Of a DNA stretch of 64,000 bases, positions 1 to 11,321 are shown one piece after another. Location of the stretch: contig NW_006920870.1 in NCBI RefSeq assembly GCF_000417875.1, positions 808,727 to 872,726 of the forward strand, written 5' to 3'. Each line of letters begins with the position of its first letter. The first letter of the stretch is position 1. Source of the stretch: Pseudozyma flocculosa PF-1 (taxonomy: Eukaryota > Basidiomycota > Ustilaginomycetes > Ustilaginales > Ustilaginaceae). The notes beneath the pieces were generated by a model that did no database searches, was not told the DNA's origin, and worked only from the letters and a program-made list of their open reading frames with translations. Made by a program: the position numbers and the translations under genes.

Positions 1-2747
1 CTGCGTTGGGCTCATGGAGGCCTCTTTGTTTCGCCGCCCAAGCCCGGCCTACCGCTCAGGCCGTTCCTCACCTCATCTCTCTCCCTCTCGCTCACTGCGT
101 GGCGGGCGGGGAACGAGGCGGGGGGGTCGGGTCGAGGCAGAGCCCCGGCGCCAGCTCACAGGGAGGTCGCTGTGAAACTTTTTTCCTCTTGCCTGCTTTC
201 TCGCCCAGCGGACCCCCCAATTAGGACTTCAGAATTTCGCCTCTCCCTGGCGTTAACCGCGGGGGCCGCCCGCCCGGCGAGCAAGGGGAAATGGGCCAAA
301 CCTTGGCTAGCCTGCCTCGTGCCCGTTCTGGCCCGAGCGCCTTGCTGGCAAACGCCTTGGCCTGCCTGTCAAGGCCTGCCTGCCACTCGGCCTGCCCCCG
401 TTTGGGCCCACCAGCGACCGCCACCTCGTCACCAGCTTCGCATCTCGCTCCTCTGGACATGAGGTAGAGCGAGCCTAAGCTCTCGGCTAGGTACCGTCGT
501 AGGCTGCGGATTCTGTCCAGACAGCAAACGGCCGAGAGCGAGGTGGCAAATTAGAGGCCAGCGCAGCCTGGCGGACCGAAATGTTGGGGCGCAGGTGGGC
601 TGCACGGCGGGCGTGAAAGGCAGGCAGGCAGGCAGCAGGCAGGCGTCGAGACGCCGAGAATCCACGTGTGTGGCCTCGACTCGCCGCTCAACTTTGAAGC
701 TTCCGCGGCTGCCTGCCCTCGGATCCGCCGTGTCGAATTCGACCTGCAAACGTGGAAGCCCGATTCGCCGAGCGAGGTCGTCGGGCTGCCTCGATCTCGG
801 ATCCGCCTTGCGGTCATCATGCGCCGACGATCGATCGTGTGGGCCAGCCAGGGCCAGAAGGCCAGGGCGAAATCTTGGAAACTCAGAGGGGCCCACCGCC
901 ATCGAGCTCCGCCTCAGGCCGAAGGGAAAAACGAGATACGACGTCGGCGACGAGGCAGCATCGACATTCTCAAGCCTGGCCACCCTGCAGCCCCCTATCC
1001 ATCGCCCTACAACCACCACTCACTCGACCGCCAGCACCAACGACACATTTTCGACACCGCCGCCCCACCTCTCGTCTGCACAGCGAGCCAGCAGCCTTCT
1101 CTCCGGGCGACAGGAAAGAAGAGGCATCAACACCACCGCTCGTCGTCACTAGGGGCAGTGCAGCGACTCACTGCTCCTCCGCCCATAATTCCTCGACAAG
1201 TGCTTGATCTCCGTCTCAAGGCTGCGGCCAAATCTTTCCTGACCGGAAACCTCAGGTGCGTAGGCGCAAAGACCATGGTCCCCCAGGACGAGGGAACCGT
1301 ATCCGATGCCGACCGTTTGGGCGGCCGAGCCATCGTCGAGTCCGATGCGCAGAGTTTGGCCGATGCTGTGGGGACCAGGGATCGTCGGAGGGTGCAGGAA
1401 CGACGACAAGGCATCTTTGACCAGCGAGCTCACCGTATGTGGCCTTGCCGCCAACCTGCTCCCTCCAATGCAGACCGCCCTAACATCGCTTCAACAAGCG
1501 CATAGGTGACACCCCTTCAACTTTGAACAACAAGGCCGCCTGGCTCAACAGCTGGCGACCCATCCTGTATCGGACACCCTCTTCTCTTGCCTTTGACGCC
1601 CGTCTTGAGCCCTGTCTCCAGCAAGGTGAGTCTTGGGACATGTGTCTGTCTTGTCGTCGCCTCGGGTGCGTTCGTGTCGATGGTGGCGGGATCTATACCA
1701 ACACGGCAGATCCGACCTGGCGCGGCGTCGAGGAGCATGGGACGGCCGGCCGCCATGGGTCGTAAGCCTGGCGTGATGCCGGTGTTCGCTGCAGACTCTT
1801 TTGTCGGTTCCGCATCTATCTGCGTCTCGAACCGGCGCTATCCGCCGCCGCCAACGGCCATTGGTTCGTCTGGCTAGTTCCAAGGACAGCCGGATGGGGC
1901 GTCGGCGTCTTCTTCCGCCGACTGGCCGGCAAGGAGCGCACCTGTCAGACTCTCGGGGGCTGGGGCAACCACATAGGGGGACTCCCGGTGGTCGGAAGAT
2001 CGACGACGAAGGAGACAGGCCTTCCAGGGTGGACCCGAGTCCTGGGTGTCTCACCGATCTGGCCGTCGGCGTGCCGGCGGCGCAGTCGACCCGTCGCCTA
2101 GACATCCGGGCGGTGGGAAAAGGGTGGCGAGGCCGTAATTATCGGGTCACCACCCTCAACCCTCTCTGCCTCGCTCGTCGAAGCGACTGGTCCTCGCCGC
2201 GGCCACCACCACCACGATCCGTCACTTCGGCCCCGTCAACACGGTGCCCTGGCTAGAACGCCATCGTCAGCAATAGAGCGCTCACACCCCTTCGACAACT
2301 GCCCTCACCCCCCCCCCCCTTTCTTCCGACGCCCTGGTTCGCCCTTTGCCCTTGCACGTCTTGCGTGCTGCACCCTTTACCCTCGACCCATCCATCACAC
2401 GACGGCGACGCTCCGGCCATCCTTGCGACCGACCGTCGACATGGACGCCCTCCCTGACCTGCTCTCCATCTGATCCGCCTTGCACTGATGTGCGCTGCTG
2501 CCGGTCAACAACAGGCCGCTCTAGAGCCCCTCTTCCTTCCCCTGCCCGTCTCCTTCTGTGAGTAGGCGTCTGAGGCGCGCCCTCTCTCCTCGACGTGATC
2601 TTCAAATAAGAAGGATCGGCGCGACGATTCTTTGCGTTCGCCAGACCCCACAACTGACCTGCCGAACTCCCCTCGCCTCTACGCATCCCCTCGACCTGCT
2701 CGTATCGCCTCTCCATCCCAACACCCGCCTACTCGCGAACGCCCGAA
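1..2747. other. Long gene-poor region upstream of ODC
   Basis: No recognisable gene was found. Open frames are many but overlap on both strands, are Arg/Pro/Ser-rich and look like by-products of high GC. The 3' part, from about 2280, is pyrimidine-rich and is probably the promoter and 5' leader of the ornithine decarboxylase gene. A minus-strand frame at 1149-1454 has less biased composition than its neighbours but matches nothing I know. A GGCAGGCAGGCA run lies near 618-640. Confidence 0.4.
2558..2644 (+). other. Candidate 5'-UTR intron of the ODC gene
   Basis: A GTGAGT donor at 2558 and a pyrimidine-preceded CAG acceptor at 2642-2644 enclose 87 nt, a typical intron length for this window. 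The segment lies about 100 nt before the ODC start codon. Splicing would end a 71-codon upstream ORF (2346-2561) differently. This is inferred from splice-site pattern only. Confidence 0.3.
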
Positions 2748-4334
2748 ATGTCACGCTGTGCTCTCGACACACCACCCTTCCACCCCGATGACGCTGGCCC
2801 TTCGTTCCACTTCAAGCGCTCGTCGTCGGACCCATTCGACGGCCCTTTCACCAGTCTCCCGCCGATGGCCTACCCTCTCGCGTCGTTGCCGCACCAGCAG
2901 CACTACCGCGACATCACCCCCCCGCTCGATGACTTCGACGTGATCAAGCCCGTCAGCGGGCACGCGCCCATCTACGCGGGCTCAATCGACCTCCAGCTCC
3001 GCAAGGTGCTCGCCGACATCGACGTCGACGAATGCGAGGCCAACGGCGAGAATGCCTTTTTCGTGGCCAACCTCGCAGAGATCTACCGCCAGCACCTGAG
3101 GTGGATGCGCGCGCTGCCCCGCGTTGTGCCCTTCTACGCGGTCAAGTGCAACCCAGACCCCTATGTGCTGCGCCTGCTCGCGGCCATGGGGACCGGCTTC
3201 GACTGCGCCTCGAACGGCGAGATCCAAGCCGTCCTCAACCTGGGCGTGTCGCCTTCGCGCATCATCTACGCCAACCCTTGCAAGGCGGCCAGCTTCGTCC
3301 GCCACGCCGCGGCCCACAATGTCGGCCTGACCACATTTGACAACGTTGACGAACTCTACAAGATGAAGAAGTTCCACCCGGGCTGCAAGCTCGTCGTCCG
3401 CATCCTCACCGACGACTCCAAGAGCGCGTGCCAGCTTGGCCTCAAGTTTGGCGCACCGCTCGACTCGGTCCCGCGCCTGCTGGAAAAGGCCAAGGAGCTC
3501 GACCTCGATGTGGTCGGCGTCAGCTTCCACGTCGGTTCTGGTTGCTACGATGCAGACGCCTTCCGCGACGCCGTGCACCGCGCTCGCGTGGCCTTTGACA
3601 TGGGCCGCGACGCGGGCTTCACCTTCGACTTCCTCGACGTCGGCGGAGGCTTTGGACATGACAACTTCGAATCGGTGGCCGAGGTCCTCGGTCCGGCCAT
3701 CGATCGCTACTTTCCAGATGCCGACTTTGCATCTGGAGGCAAGGCGGTGCCTGGCAAGCCCAACGGTCTCCGCATCATTGCCGAGCCCGGCAGGTACTAC
3801 GTCCACTCGGCGTTCGTCCTGGCCACCAACATCATCGCGGCCCGACGCGGCGAAGAGGCCGAGGAGGCGCCCTCGTCGCAGGAGGTGGCCGCCGTCGAAG
3901 GCGCTCGCGACAAGCCCGAGGTGATGTACTACCAAAACGACGGCCTCTACGCGTCGTTCAACTGCGTCATCTTCGACCACGTCACCGTCTACCCAAAGGT
4001 GTTGACGCTCGACCGCAAGTACGTCTACCGTCCCGAGATTCCCTCGCCGGGCATCGTGGCGCCTGGTGCCGATGCCGACGAGGCCGAGCGCAAGGCCTGG
4101 TCGCTGCAGCCTTGCAGCATCTGGGGCCCGACGTGCGACTCGATCGACTGCGTGCGCGAGCTGGCCCACCTGCCGCGCGGCCTCGAGGTGGGCGACTGGC
4201 TCGTCTATGAAAACATGGGCGCGTACACTATCTGCGCCGCATCCACCTTCAACGGCCTGCGACGCTCCGAGGTGCGCTACACGGTTGGGGGCGGCGAAGA
4301 TGGCGCCGTCGTGCGCGACCTCCTGCTGCAGTGA
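2748..4334 (+). CDS. ODC1: Ornithine decarboxylase
   Basis: PLP-dependent enzyme that decarboxylates ornithine to putrescine, the first committed step of polyamine synthesis; cytosolic and active as a homodimer in this family. It is a single exon of 528 residues. The PLP-lysine motif PFYAVKCNPDP lies near residue 125, followed by a fold-type III alanine-racemase-like barrel with HVGSGC, the glycine-rich DVGGGFG and EPGRYY (phosphate binding). The C-terminal part carries WGPTCDSID with the active-site Cys-Asp pair, and NDGLYASFN. The length exceeds the usual 430-470 because of a ~60-residue Ser/Pro-rich N-terminus and an acidic loop (EEAEEAPSSQE). The start at 2748 is the first ATG of the frame; an internal Met (near residue 45) could also serve. 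The long upstream leader may hold upstream ORFs. The next gene on the same strand, 2.1 kb on, is an MFS transporter of a family that includes polyamine exporters. Confidence 0.95.
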   Translation: MSRCALDTPPFHPDDAGPSFHFKRSSSDPFDGPFTSLPPMAYPLASLPHQQHYRDITPPLDDFDVIKPVSGHAPIYAGSIDLQLRKVLADIDVDECEANGENAFFVANLAEIYRQHLRWMRALPRVVPFYAVKCNPDPYVLRLLAAMGTGFDCASNGEIQAVLNLGVSPSRIIYANPCKAASFVRHAAAHNVGLTTFDNVDELYKMKKFHPGCKLVVRILTDDSKSACQLGLKFGAPLDSVPRLLEKAKELDLDVVGVSFHVGSGCYDADAFRDAVHRARVAFDMGRDAGFTFDFLDVGGGFGHDNFESVAEVLGPAIDRYFPDADFASGGKAVPGKPNGLRIIAEPGRYYVHSAFVLATNIIAARRGEEAEEAPSSQEVAAVEGARDKPEVMYYQNDGLYASFNCVIFDHVTVYPKVLTLDRKYVYRPEIPSPGIVAPGADADEAERKAWSLQPCSIWGPTCDSIDCVRELAHLPRGLEVGDWLVYENMGAYTICAASTFNGLRRSEVRYTVGGGEDGAVVRDLLLQ

Positions 4335-6476
4335 GCGACGGTCGTACCGCGACCTAGATTCTCGTACCAGCATAGACAAAGCGGTTCGGGCTGTCCATGG
4401 CCCCTCCAAATCGTCTCTCACCTCTACCCCTTGCCCATCTATGATGCCGCCGTATACGTGTAAACTAGCCCGCTCTTATCCCATTCTGGCCGTGGCCCAC
4501 ACAAGAATCATTAGCATGTCTCGAGCATCGAACTTCCAAAGGTGCCGCGGATCGGCAGTGTTCAGAAGCTGCTGTGCGGTATCTACAGCGCTGAGTCCGT
4601 CTCGTCGGTCCCCAGCGCTTTGGAGCCCCGGATTGCCTCGATGGCTCAGTCGATTGAGGGCGAAGCTGGTTGCGTGCTCGGCAGAAGGAGGTCGGCGGCC
4701 GGCGGTTGGCACGATCCTACCATCCATCTATGTTTGGATGAGAGGCGCTGCCGGTTTCATATCGCACGCCAATGACCTGACTAGCGGCCGGCGGCCTGAG
4801 GTGTGAGGGGGCGGGAACTGGTGTAACTGGTCTCACAACAAGCTGCCGGCCATCCGGGGATGAGTTCAGGACGAGGAGCGAAGCAGGCTGAACTTGACAC
4901 CCCTCTCTAGACTGCCGGGGGGGCGGATGGCTTGACGGACGAGGGTCAAGGGTTGGACGCCAGAGGAGCCAGGGGTGTGGGCCCCCGGCAAGCCTCGAGA
5001 CAAAGCTCCAGGGCGCTTGACAGGTTCTACCGGTGCTCATCGAACACGCCTCCTGCAGATGCTGGTCTCAGCCATGCCGAACTGCCCCGGCTCTCCGGAA
5101 GGCAGAATCATCGAGCGAGTGCCAAAGGCGGATTTCGTGCCGTGATGTCGCTTCCCATGGGGCGCAATCACCCGCCCACAAAGCCCGGATTGTCAGCGTC
5201 AAGCGGCACGCTCACCCAGAGGGCAATAGCGGCTCCGGAAGATGGATAATGTGCCTAAGTGCCGAGATATGAGCCTGTCGCCGGCGGCTGAGGTTGCAGC
5301 GACATCGGCAGCGCCAGACTGGTGTGGCCGACGGGACCCGGAAAGCGTTGAGGGCAGATGCAAGGAAGAGAGCACGGCGGGTTGGTAGGCACAACAGCGA
5401 GGTGTGGGCTACATGCAGTACCCGCAACCGTCGACTTGCTCGCGCTGTGTCGAAAGGACAGGGATCCATCCAAGGCTGGCCGGTGGTGTGGCGGGTGTGG
5501 TCATGATGGCGCGCCACACAGTGGGGGCGACACGCCCTCCCGCAGTCGGGATCCGACGATGTTGAACCGGTCCTTCGCTCTGACTTTTCGCGAAACGCAG
5601 CTGCCCCTCGACCTCCACCCGTCGCCGCTGCCTGACAAATGCAGGCTCGCTGATCCCCTTTCCGAACCTCGTCCCTTTCTGGCAGCGCCCGCCTGCGTAA
5701 CGAACGCAAAAAGCATCAGGCCAGGCCAAGAAACAAGACGGCGACCACGTCTAGACGAATCGGGCGGCCAGAACCCGCACGCGCTGAGAGCCTTCAGACC
5801 AACAAAAAGCAACCAGGCGAGAGAGGGGCTTTCGGATGAGCCGTCTCGCCGGATTCCCAGGCAGACGACAGGCGACCCGCTGCACACCAAAGCCGACGGA
5901 ACGCCCGAGGCGCCTTGCATGCCTACCGGAATCATCTTGGCGGGGCCTGGTGTGGGCGCTGCAAAATGGGGCCTTAGCCGGCCGACGCCGCCATGACAAG
6001 CCGTATCGGCACCCTCAGCTCGAGCGGGCTAAGGAGTCACGGCATCTGCCGCCCCAGCTTCGCCTTTGGCCTGGCCGGACGCTCGTCAGTTCGGAGGGGC
6101 CGGGGGGCGAGGGGAGGCGGCGGGCGCGGTGGTGCAGGCGTGGACCCTTCCCTCCCGGCCTTGGCCCGTCAGGCCTGCGAGACGCTGCTTCCACGCTGAC
6201 TGCCTGCCTCTTGCCAGGTACTCATCTTTCGTCCACCATCTCACCCGCAACGATGTTATCCATAGACGACCTTGGCCCTGTATAACCTGCTGCGACTGCT
6301 CAACGTGCTCGGATGCACCCGGCCACTACATATTCCCCACACCATCCCTCAGTCCCTCCCTCTCTTTCCAGCACTCGCCGCCTTTGCTGTTCATGACGAG
6401 CCTACCTTCATCCTCCCGCTTCTCTCCTTCCAAATCGGTACCGTGATCACCGTGAGACCCTCACCCTCGATCCAAC
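4335..6476. other. Intergenic region between ODC and the MFS transporter
   Basis: No gene recognised. Several overlapping frames of 70-210 codons occur on both strands with no recognisable motif. The last ~250 nt before 6477 are C/T-rich, as expected for a promoter and leader in this genome. Confidence 0.5.
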
Positions 6477-8696
6477 ATGACCCCGGATCTATCGAACCAC
6501 GACAGGCTGGACAGCGACCCCATCCCTGCGTCGGGAACCCCGACACCGTCCGGGACTGGCACGCCCGGCGGGACGAGACCAGGAGGCCCCCAGCTAAAGT
6601 TCAGCGAGACCATGGATACTCAAAGGTCAAAGGGCGCATCCTTGGCCTGGAACGACACCGCGCACACCGACGACAACGACCGCCTCTCGACCGCCACCAC
6701 TGTCGTCGAACGTCAGACTGACAAGGAGCAGGGGCTCGCCGGCCTCTTGGGCGGCAACGCGGACGAGAACGACCCTTTCCTGGTCGAGTTTGAGGTAGGT
6801 CGCCAACACGGCGACGCTGATGGGCTTCCTGCTGTGCTGCGATCTGACCGAAGGCCTTTCACCGCCTATTGCGGCCTCGACCCTTCAGTACAACGATGCA
6901 CAAGACCCCAACAACTTTGCAAGCTGGCGCAAGTGGCAGATCACCTTCGTCACGCTCTTTCTCGAGCTCTGGGCCAACGTCATCTCGTCCTCTTATGCGT
7001 TCGGCGCATCCGACATCGCCGCAGAGCTCGGCATCGGCAACGTGGCCGCCCGCATCCCCGCTGCCGTCTACCTCTTTGGTTTCGCTCTAGGACCCGTGGT
7101 GCTCGCGCCAGCCTCGGAAGACTACGGGCGGTACCCCGTCATTGGCGGCAGCTTTCTCCTGGTCGCCCTGTGCCAGATTCCGTGCGGCGTCGGCTCGCAT
7201 CTGAGCCTGCTCATCGTATTCCGCTTTCTGGCCGGCTTCTTCGCCGCAGCCACCTTCAACTCGATCGGCACCATCTCGGACATGTGGAACCCGGACGAGC
7301 AGGGCTGGGCCGTCAACTGGTGAGTGCAACTCGTGCCGTTCGAAAAGAGCGCACGTGCATAGCCCCTCGTCAGACTATTGACGATCGCCGTGCCGGTATT
7401 GCCCTTCGCCATGCGCTCAGCTTTGCAGTGTTTGCCGAAGTGGGTGCAGCGCTAGGACCGGTCTTTTCGGGCTACCTTGTCCTCAACCTCGGGTGGAGAT
7501 GGATCTTTGGCGTCAACGGCATCGTCGCCGGCTTCCTATTGGTGCCGTTCCTGCTCTTCGTCCCGGAGACGCGGCAGGGAGTCCTCTTGGCCTCGCGCGC
7601 AAAGAGGCTCCGCGAAAGCACCGGCGACGACCGCTACTATGCGATGCACGAAAAGATCCGTTCGCAGCACACTGCGTCTGCCCTCTTCCGCGAGATGGTC
7701 GCACGGCCGATCGTCATGCTCTTCACCGTGAGTAGCACAGCGGTGCATCCGTGGGGTAGCAGTGTACCGTTCGCACGCTGACCAAGGTTGCTGTCCTTCC
7801 GCATGCAGGAGCCCATCGTGGCGAGCTTTGCCGTTTTTGATGGCGTCAACTATGCCGGTGAGTGTGTGCGCCGACAGCAGCACCTCTTGCCTTCACACTG
7901 ACCGAGACCTCGGCCCCGTTCCTGCTCGCGTCGGCCTCCTCCAGTCATCTACATCTTCCTCGAGGCCTACCCGCTCGTCTTTGCCGACTACGGCTTCAAC
8001 CAGGGCGAGCAGGGGCTCGCCTTCATCGGCATCATTGTCGGTTTCCTCATCGGGTTCGCGCTCTACGCGGTCCAGGAGAAGTGGTACGCGCGGGCGGGAC
8101 GACGGCGGAGCAGCGGCGAGCCCTCGCCCGAGGACCGCATCCTGTGGGGCCTGCCCGGCGGCGTCCTCTTCCCCGTCTCGCTCCTCTTTTTCGCCTGGAC
8201 CTCGTTCCCGCCGGTGCCGTGGATCGTGCCCGTCATCGCCGGCGCCATCTTTGGCATCTCGTCGCACATCCTCTTCCTGGTCGTGTCCGACTACACGGTG
8301 GCGTCCTACTCGTGCTTTGCCGCCTCGGCCGTGGCGGCCCAGTCGCTGCTGCGCGAGCTCCTCAGCGGCAGCGTCACGCTCACCACCGAGATCATGTACC
8401 ACAACCTCGGGTACAAGTGGGCCAGCAGCCTCCTCGGCTTCGTGGGCATCCCGCTCGCCTGCATCCCCTTTGTCCTCTACTACTACGGCCCCACCATCCG
8501 CGCCAGGTCGAGCTTCGCAGAGGAAATCGCCCTGGCCGAACAAGAGGCCAGGCTGCGAAACGACCGCTCCCGCCTGCGCGCCGAGGCAAAGGCGCGGCAG
8601 CTCGAGGCCGCCCCAGCGGGAGGCGACGACGGCAAGCAGGAGAAGACACCCGCCACCGTCCCCAATGACACCGCTGCAACAGACAGCGCCGCTTGA
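6477..8696 (+). CDS. MFS transporter, DHA1 (drug/polyamine:H+ antiporter) type
   Basis: Predicted plasma-membrane H+ antiporter of the major facilitator superfamily. Five exons join cleanly: 6477-6794, 6889-7319, 7421-7727, 7809-7857 and 7945-8696, giving 618 residues. The hydrophilic N-terminus ends in the hallmark DPNNFASWRKW just before the first membrane helix, a signature of the fungal DHA1 family (Tpo1/Flr1 type). A motif-C-like stretch GAALGPVFSGYL is present in the N-half. The second half holds the remaining helices and a charged cytoplasmic tail rich in Lys/Glu/Ala. The exon 2-exon 3 junction is the least certain: the acceptor at 7420 was chosen because the nearer CAG at 7373 would create a stop. 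The substrate cannot be read from sequence. Proximity to ODC makes polyamine export a reasonable guess, but the family also exports azoles and other drugs. Confidence 0.85.
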
Positions 8697-8983
8697 AGCA
8701 GGAGCCGTCGCGCGTCGCCGGCGATACAGCGAGCGCCCCGACACCTGCGCCAGCGCATGACATCCTTCTCCCTCCCCTTGCCGGGCGGACCCGCAAGACA
8801 TACTTAGACCCAGACGCCGTCGATCACCGCCGGCTGTATTTGTACGATGCGACTGCTGCGCACGTCATTACGATGTGTGTGGAAACTAGATGAAGATGCT
8901 ACGGAGTCACAGGGATGAGGCGAAGAGGCTGCAAGGAAGATGCTTGCATCGTGCGGGCCGGGCCGCTCCACGCCACGGGGCGC

Positions 8984-10515
8984 TCAGACCTTGTAGAGCT
9001 CCTGGATGTGCCTGCCAATGATGAGCTTCTGGATCTGGGTGGTGCCCTCGTAGATCTCAAAGATCCTGCTGTCGCGGAGGAGCTTCTCGACGGGCGACTC
9101 GGTGTTGAAGCCCATGCCGCCGTAGACCTGGACGGCGCCGTTGGCGTTGGCCGTGGCGGCCTGGGAGGCCATGCACTTGGCCATCGAGGCCCAGAACGAG
9201 TTGCGCTGGCCCTGGTCCTTTGCCCAGCACGACTTCCAGACCATGTTGCGCGACGCCTCGACGGCCATCTGCATCTCGGCCAGGAGGAACGAGATGGCCT
9301 GGTGCTCAATGATGGGCTTGCCCATCGTCTTGCGCTCCTGGGCGTACGTGGCCGCCTCGTACAGGGCGCGCTGGGCCAACCCGACGGCGCCGGCGGCCAC
9401 GAGGGGACGGGTGATGTCGAAAGCGCCCATGGCCGTCTTGAAGCCGTCGCCGGGCTTGCCCAGCACATTTTCCTCGGGCACGACGACATTCTCAAAGGTG
9501 ATCTGGCGCGTGTCGGAGCACCGCTGGCCCATGTTGATCTCCTTCTTGCCAATGTGGATGCCGGGCGTGTCGGCGTCGACGACGAAGCCCGTCATCGACT
9601 TGGCCGCCTTGGCATTCGGGTCAGTCTTGGCCAGGACAAAGTACCAGTTGGCCTTGCCGCCGTTGGTGATCCACATCTTGGTGCCGTTGATGACCCACTT
9701 GTCGCCCTGCTTCTCGGCCTTGGTCGCGATGCCTGCGACGTCGGAACCAGCCCCGGGCTCGGTCTGTGTGTGAGAGAGAGAGAATCGACGGAACGAAGCA
9801 GAGCAAGGGTACAGCGGTCCATGCGTCAGCCGGGAGAGCGCCACAGCCATGCGGCGAGCGGCGTGAGTCGGTTCCGCAAAGTAGAGAGCGACGGGATACT
9901 CACGACACAGTAGGCAGCCATGAGCGGCTCCTCGGTCATCCGGCCGAGGTACTTCTGCTTGGTCTCGTGGCTGGCTGCGACGATGAGGGGCGCCTCGGCG
10001 AGGCCGTTGGCCTCCATGGCCGTCTGGATGCCAGAGCAGCCATAGGCGAGCTCCTCGGAGATGAGGGCGCACTCGACCAGGCCGAGACCCGGGCCGCCGT
10101 ACTCCTCGGGGATGTGGGTGTTCATCAGGCCGAGCTCCCAGCCCTTCTTGAGGACGGGGACGGGGTACTCCATCGTCTGGTCATAGTGCTTGGCCACGGG
10201 GATGATCTCCTCGCGGGCGAACTTCCGCGCGAGGTCTGCGTGGGCGGGTCAGGGGCAAGAGACAAGGGTCACGAGGTCAGCAAAGGGAGGGGGGGATTCT
10301 ATGCAGCCTGACCCCTGCGCGCAAGGCTTCACAGCGATGCCGATAGCTCAGCACGCACCTCTGTATGCCTCCTGGTCCTCGTTGAGGCCAAACGAGACGC
10401 CGTTGTGCTCGGCGGCGCTTGCGAAGCTGCGGGTGGCGTTGGCCAGCGACGCCTTGCTGGAGTTGAGGACGGCTCGGCTGCTGCCGGCAGCAACTCGTCG
10501 AGCGAGGAAAGACAT
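8984..10515 (-). CDS. ACADM: Acyl-CoA dehydrogenase, medium-chain type, mitochondrial
   Basis: FAD enzyme catalysing the first step of mitochondrial beta-oxidation (acyl-CoA to trans-2-enoyl-CoA, electrons to ETF). Three exons, 10515-10359, 10235-9904 and 9763-8984, give 422 residues, almost the length of animal MCAD precursor. The N-terminus ([20 protein letters not shown]) is Arg/Ser-rich without acids, a typical matrix presequence. Motifs in order: IPEEYGGPG; the FAD/substrate motif [13 protein letters not shown] reconstituted across the second intron; [19 protein letters not shown]; and IYEGTTQIQ, whose Glu (about residue 402) sits where the MCAD catalytic base lies, unlike isovaleryl-CoA or long-chain enzymes. 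The 3' end faces the MFS gene, 287 bp apart. Short- or branched-chain specificity cannot be excluded. Confidence 0.93.
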
Positions 10516-11321
10516 GGTGTAAAGTTGTGGCGAGAGATTGGGAGAGGAGAGGGGTGGAAGGGGTGGTGGTGAAGAGGAACGGTGCCACTGCGGAGAGAGG
10601 AGAGAGAAGGTGGTGGGTCGGGAGGCCCGAATGCTTCCCCGGCCTGCCTGCTTTGGCGTCGCTGGCCAGTCAGGCGGGCGCCGAGGCCTGGAGAGTTGGC
10701 AGCCAGCCAGCCAACCAGCCAGGCAGGCGAGCGGGTGAGGGCAGCCCTGCCTGTGGTTCCGGCCACACGGGCAGCCGGATCAACCGACCGAAGTCCAATG
10801 CGCGGAGGGCAGCGCCAGGCCTGCCAGGCTGGAGGGGGCGACTCGCTGCCGCCAGCAGCTGGCTGGCTGCCTCGCCCCTCGGCCCCTTTTTCACGCTCGA
10901 TCTGGCAGAGGCCAGGCCTCCCTCCCTTTTTTGTCTCGCACATGGGCCGCCCCGCCCCGCCCCCGCCTCCGCCTCAGAAAATCTTTCTCCCCCGCGCGCC
11001 GACCACCTGCGGCGGCTTTGGTAATCCCCTCCAACGCCGCCCGCGGTCGCCCGAGCACCATGCTGTCCCGCACGTACGTCGAGCGGCCTGCCAGTCAGTA
11101 GTCTGTCTTTTCGTGGCCATAACCCTTGTGGGGAGTCAGTTAGGCTGCACGATGAGGCCTAGATGGTGTGAGGATTGCATGGTCAACACACGGGAAGGTC
11201 ATGCAAGCTCGGGCGCAACAAGGAACTCCCTAATAAAGCGGTCGTCGGTCCTGGCAGCGGTACGGTGAAGGCGGTGCCTACCGCTGCGTATCGGAGACCG
11301 TCGAGAGCAGACGGCACGGAC
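10516..11321. other. Intergenic region, acyl-CoA dehydrogenase promoter and urbs1 3' flank
   Basis: No gene seen. Contains CCAGCC/GGCAGGC-type short repeats near 10700-10740 and a purine-rich stretch just upstream of the acyl-CoA dehydrogenase start (pyrimidine-rich on its coding strand). Confidence 0.5.

Noticed and set aside
2982..4421. 479-codon minus-strand ORF
   Set aside because: Antisense shadow of ornithine decarboxylase.
6477..8696. Whether the MFS gene is a siderophore transporter, given the nearby urbs1
   Set aside because: The N-terminal DPNNFASWRKW signature fits DHA1 antiporters rather than the siderophore (SIT) subfamily.
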